From: CAZKUN01 sp964555935 | GTDB taxonomy: Bacteria > Armatimonadota > Zipacnadia > Zipacnadales > VGFC01 | DNA length: 51,589 bases | Assembly: GCA_964555935.1 (NCBI GenBank) | Contig: CAZKUN010000037.1 | Coordinates: 1-51,589 of the forward strand | Reading direction: 5' to 3' | Shown: positions 48,765 through 51,589 of the stretch, in pieces | Position numbering within the stretch: the stretch's first letter is position 1 | How the letters are laid out: each line of letters begins with the position of its first letter | Position numbers and translations under genes: made by a program | The notes under the pieces: model-generated | Seen by the model: only the letters and a program-made list of their open reading frames with translations | What the model was told of the DNA's origin: nothing | Databases searched by the model: none

Positions 48765-51210
48765 TTGAGCACGCGTCGCCGGCTGCTAATAGGTGCCGTA
48801 CTGGGTCTCATAGTGGGCGGTCTTGCTTACATGCCCTTCTATGAGTCGCCCTCACGCGCGTGGGACCAATACGAGCCCCCCGGCCGCATGTGGGACTACT
48901 CGCTGGTGGACCTGCGCTACCAGCTCCGAGGCCGGCGCCCTGATTCCGGGCAGGTAATGGTCGTCGGGATCACCCACGAGTGCCAGCAGGACCCTCTGGT
49001 AGGCACGTTGCCCCTGCCCCGCGCCAAATACGCGGATGCCATCGAGAAGCTCAACGATCTCGGCGCCTCTGTCATCTGCTTCGACATCTTCTTCCCCGAG
49101 ACCGACGATCGGGTCAACAACGCCGCCCTGGCCGCCGCTATTGCCGAGGCCGGCAACGTAATCCTGCCGATCTTCGACGAAAAAGAGGGGCGTGACTTGC
49201 ACGACCCCAAGTTTCGCGGCAGCATGGCTCTGATTGCCGACGCCGCGCTTGACCAGGGCCACATCAACGTGTCGCCGGACGGGGACGGAGCCGTGCGTCG
49301 CGCGCCGCTCATCATACGCAATCTGCGCGCTCTCACGCGCTACACCCAACTCGGCGTCACCGGCGCGCTCCACCACATGCGCCGCAGCGCCGCATCGGCC
49401 GCCGATCTGACCGGGGTCTCCGACGAGACTGTCCACGCGCCGCCGACGAGCGCCGACGGCGAGCTGATGGTGAATTGGCGCCGCCCGGAGGACGGCGCGC
49501 GCGTGGGGCTCACCTTCCTCACCTTCAGGGATCTGATGAATGATCGAATCCCCGAGGCGCTCATCAGCGGCAAGGTGGTCTTCATTGGCCAAACGGCCAC
49601 TGGCGTGCTAAACGCCGACATGTTCGAAGGCCCATTTGACTCGCAGTTTGGAGTCTTCATCCAGGCCGATGTCGCCGATAGCGTCATCGCCGGGGAGCAT
49701 GTTCGGGCGTTCCCTCCAGGTGCTCACCTGGCGCTTCTGCTCCTGCTATGCACGGTATTGGGCGGGACGCTGCTCTCGGTTCGGTTGCAGCCCCTCCTGA
49801 TAACGTACCCCATCGCTCTGGTCGGCTTTCTGACGGCTGCTCTCGCGGTGTTCATCGGCTACGGCCTGCTCGTGCCTGTCGTGCCGGCCGTCTCGGCGAT
49901 GACACTGCTCTTCGCGGTAGCCATCGGGTACGGGCTGCTCCGCAAGGGGGCTGAAGCTCAGCGCTGGGAAGACGCTCTTGGGGTGGTCAACAGCACGGGC
50001 CAGGTGGCCGGCACGTTGCTTGGGTTTGAGGGGGGGCGACGAAGATCCGCTCGAACTCGATGATTCGTTCGCCGCAGCCTTGCGCGCCCCCGAAACTACC
50101 CCCGCCATGGTGCTGTCTCTGATCGCTGAAGTGCTGGGCGCCCACCACTCATTCCTCAGGATCGACGTGCCCGGCGGCGACGTTGAGTGGCTGTCTGCGT
50201 CGAGTGATGATGGCGGCGATCCGCCCGAGGCCGCCCGTCACCTCGCCGAGACCTTGGCAATGCTCGCCAGCGGGGAAGACCACAGCGTGTTGGTTCCTCG
50301 CGTCTCGCGCGAGGCGGCCGTTGAACAGTTCGCCGACGTGGCTGAATCGGCTCTTGCCATCCGTCTGACTCTCGGAACCGAGACGCTTGCTACTGTCGCG
50401 TTGTGCGGCAAGATCCCGACGGCAATTTCGCCATCGCGGCGCTTTGACAAGACCGACCTTCGCCTGGCATTCGCGTTGGCCCCACAGGGCTCGCTGCTTC
50501 TGGATCACGCTCGTCTGCACCGGTCGCTCTACGCCGCCTTGCGCCGCGCCGTCGGCACGCTCGCGTCGGCCATGAATGCTCGCGATGCGTACACGAGCGG
50601 CCACTCTGAGCGAGTTGCGTTCTATACGAGATTCCTCGTGGATGCCATGGGGATGCCCGGCTGGGCCGTTGAGGCCGCCGAACTCGGCGCGCTGCTGCAC
50701 GACATCGGCAAGATCGCCATGGACGAAGACGTGCTTCGCGGCGCCAACCGGCTGACCGATGCGGAGTGGCACGCGGTGCAGCAGCACCCCGTTACGGGCC
50801 AGGGCATCTTCGAGGAGATGAAGGAGCTGTCGGCGTTGCTACCGGCCTTGCGCCACCACCACGAGCGATATGACGGTGGCGGATATCCGGACGGACTGAA
50901 GGGCGAGGAGATTCCACTGCTTGCCCGGATCGTCGGTGTTGCCGACTCCTTCGATGCGATGACGTTCAAGCGTCCATATAAGCCCGCTCCGTTGACATTC
51001 GACGAAGCCCGCCAGGAGCTGTTGGACAACGCCGGAACCCAGTTCGATCCCGCCCTCGTCCGCACGTTTGTCGACCACGCAACGCCGGACTTGCTCGACC
51101 GCGCCAAAGCCGCCGCGAGGCTCACCACCTCTGATCCTGTCGCCCGCAGTCGGACCGAAGATATCCCCACTGCGGTTGGCGTCCCGGAATCCTCCGACCA
51201 GCCAGCATAG
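48765..51210 (+). CDS. CHASE2-GAF-HD-GYP membrane signalling protein, split by a frameshift
   Basis: One gene appears as two overlapping frames. The first (48765-50063) has an N-terminal membrane anchor (about residues 8-23), a CHASE2 sensor (about 25-320: VDLRYQLRGRRPDS, DIFFPETDD, GKVVFIGQTATGV) and three hydrophobic segments. The second carries a GAF-like region and an HD-GYP domain with LLHDIGKIAMDEDV and HHHERYDGGGYPDGLKGEEIP. Both meet at a run of seven G (50030-50036). With six G the sequence reads GFEGGDEDPLELDD and continues in one frame of 814 residues. The complete HD and GYP motifs suggest cyclic-di-GMP phosphodiesterase activity controlled by an external signal. The TTG start has a G-run site. 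Confidence 0.87.
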
Positions 51211-51399
51211 TTGCGACTGCCGCCGCGCGGATGCTACGCCGCTAAGGCGAACGTGATTCAGCGCGCCAATGACGTCGCTGAGGACCACATACCAGACCTC
51301 GAAGCTCGGCCGGGGCGAGTTGGAGAGCCCGCGGTATGTGTTATGCCGTTGTCTCCCGATGGGCACTGTCGCGCGGGTAAGACACATTGGATGCTCATG
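51211..51399. other. Intergenic region without recognisable feature
   Basis: A minus-strand frame from 51387 begins MCLTRATVPIGRQRHNTYRG but resembles nothing I recognise, and it then runs antisense to the HD-GYP gene. I see no terminator or RNA gene here. Confidence 0.5.
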
Positions 51400-51589
51400 C
51401 TACGGGACGGCGAGGGCGTTCACGGTGGGGCCGGTGAGCCAGAGCGATGGGCCGGCGGCGGTGGGATCGGCGAATCGGATGGTCCACTCGGTGGTGGCGG
51501 ACGAAACCACGATTGTCATGTCGGACGCGGTGACGGCGACCGCTGGAGCGTCGGCGGCTTGCACGGTGAGAACGGTGATGAGATCGACG
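51400..51589 (-). CDS. C-terminal end of an unidentified minus-strand gene, cut by the window edge
   Basis: From the right edge, 62 open codons lead to a TAG stop at 51400-51402, with codon use like the neighbouring genes. The visible sequence is Thr-, Val- and Ala-rich (VLTVQAADAPAVAVTAS, TEWTIRFADPTAAG, LWLTGPTVNALAVP) and looks like beta-sandwich repeats of an exported protein. It is too short for a family call. The start lies outside the window. Confidence 0.45.
   Translation of the reverse strand, partial: VDLITVLTVQAADAPAVAVTASDMTIVVSSATTEWTIRFADPTAAGPSLWLTGPTVNALAVP

Noticed and set aside
50839..51387. Minus-strand frame at the end of the HD-GYP gene
   Set aside because: Most of it is antisense to the HD-GYP domain. 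The first 60 residues lie in the spacer but match nothing that I recognise.
1..51589. tRNA or rRNA genes
   Set aside because: No sequence with T-arm and anticodon features or conserved ribosomal motifs was noticed. I could not run a covariance search.
1..51589. Insertion sequences or integrases
   Set aside because: No transposase or recombinase protein was recognised. Repeats are short hairpins without coding capacity.

Overview
The window is high-GC bacterial DNA with five runs of exactly ten N (7103, 27780, 33387, 34401, 34708), so it is a scaffold, probably from a metagenome bin. No ribosomal or taxonomic marker gene is present. The gene stock (secreted PQQ-like propellers, Tat-exported Gfo/Idh/MocA oxidoreductases, xylose-isomerase-like barrels, LamG, BNR and LVIVD repeat proteins, uroporphyrinogen-decarboxylase-like proteins, a chondroitin-lyase relative and signal-peptide-bearing amidohydrolases) resembles Planctomycetota, Lentisphaerota, Armatimonadota or related uncultured phyla. 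The phylum cannot be fixed from the sequence.

Left part (1-27.2 kb): a polysaccharide and sugar-derivative breakdown region. After the tail of a carotenoid-synthesis-like membrane protein and a PQQ-propeller lipoprotein, a minus-strand run encodes an SGNH hydrolase, a GH71/99-like lipoprotein (interrupted by a gap), an M55 D-aminopeptidase, a secreted GH32/43-like propeller, an oxidoreductase and a sugar-phosphate isomerase. A plus-strand run carries a LamG-toroid (GH127-like) lipoprotein, an aldo/keto reductase and a zinc-type dehydrogenase. Then come a Tat-exported oxidoreductase, an alpha/beta hydrolase, a BNR/lamin-tail protein, an LVIVD-repeat protein, a rhodanese lipoprotein, a UroD-like protein, a nucleoside hydrolase and a PL8 chondroitinase-ABC-like lyase.

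Centre (27.4-40.1 kb): a plus-strand array of at least ten tandem amidohydrolase domains. The ORFs overlap or nearly touch, and all but the second half of one fused gene have a signal peptide. Only two neighbours (members 7 and 8) keep the full metal-binding set. In the other eight the HxH metal motif is replaced, half lost, or kept without its partner residues. This is the best candidate for an undescribed system: a secreted set of two apparently competent enzymes plus many co-expressed pseudo-enzyme paralogues.

Right part (40.1-51.6 kb): facing the array is a compact opp-type peptide ABC transporter operon (C-A-B-D-F, minus strand). Across an AT-rich promoter island lie a glycosyltransferase and an alkaline-phosphatase-superfamily protein, then a CHASE2-GAF-HD-GYP signalling protein split by a frameshift in a seven-G run, and the 3' end of an unidentified minus-strand gene.

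Several families of short hairpin repeats are scattered through the window, all seen in one orientation on the plus strand. The main family has six copies with the same 25-bp core. Two of those copies lie inside coding sequences (the lyase and the oligopeptide-binding protein), where they are read in different frames.
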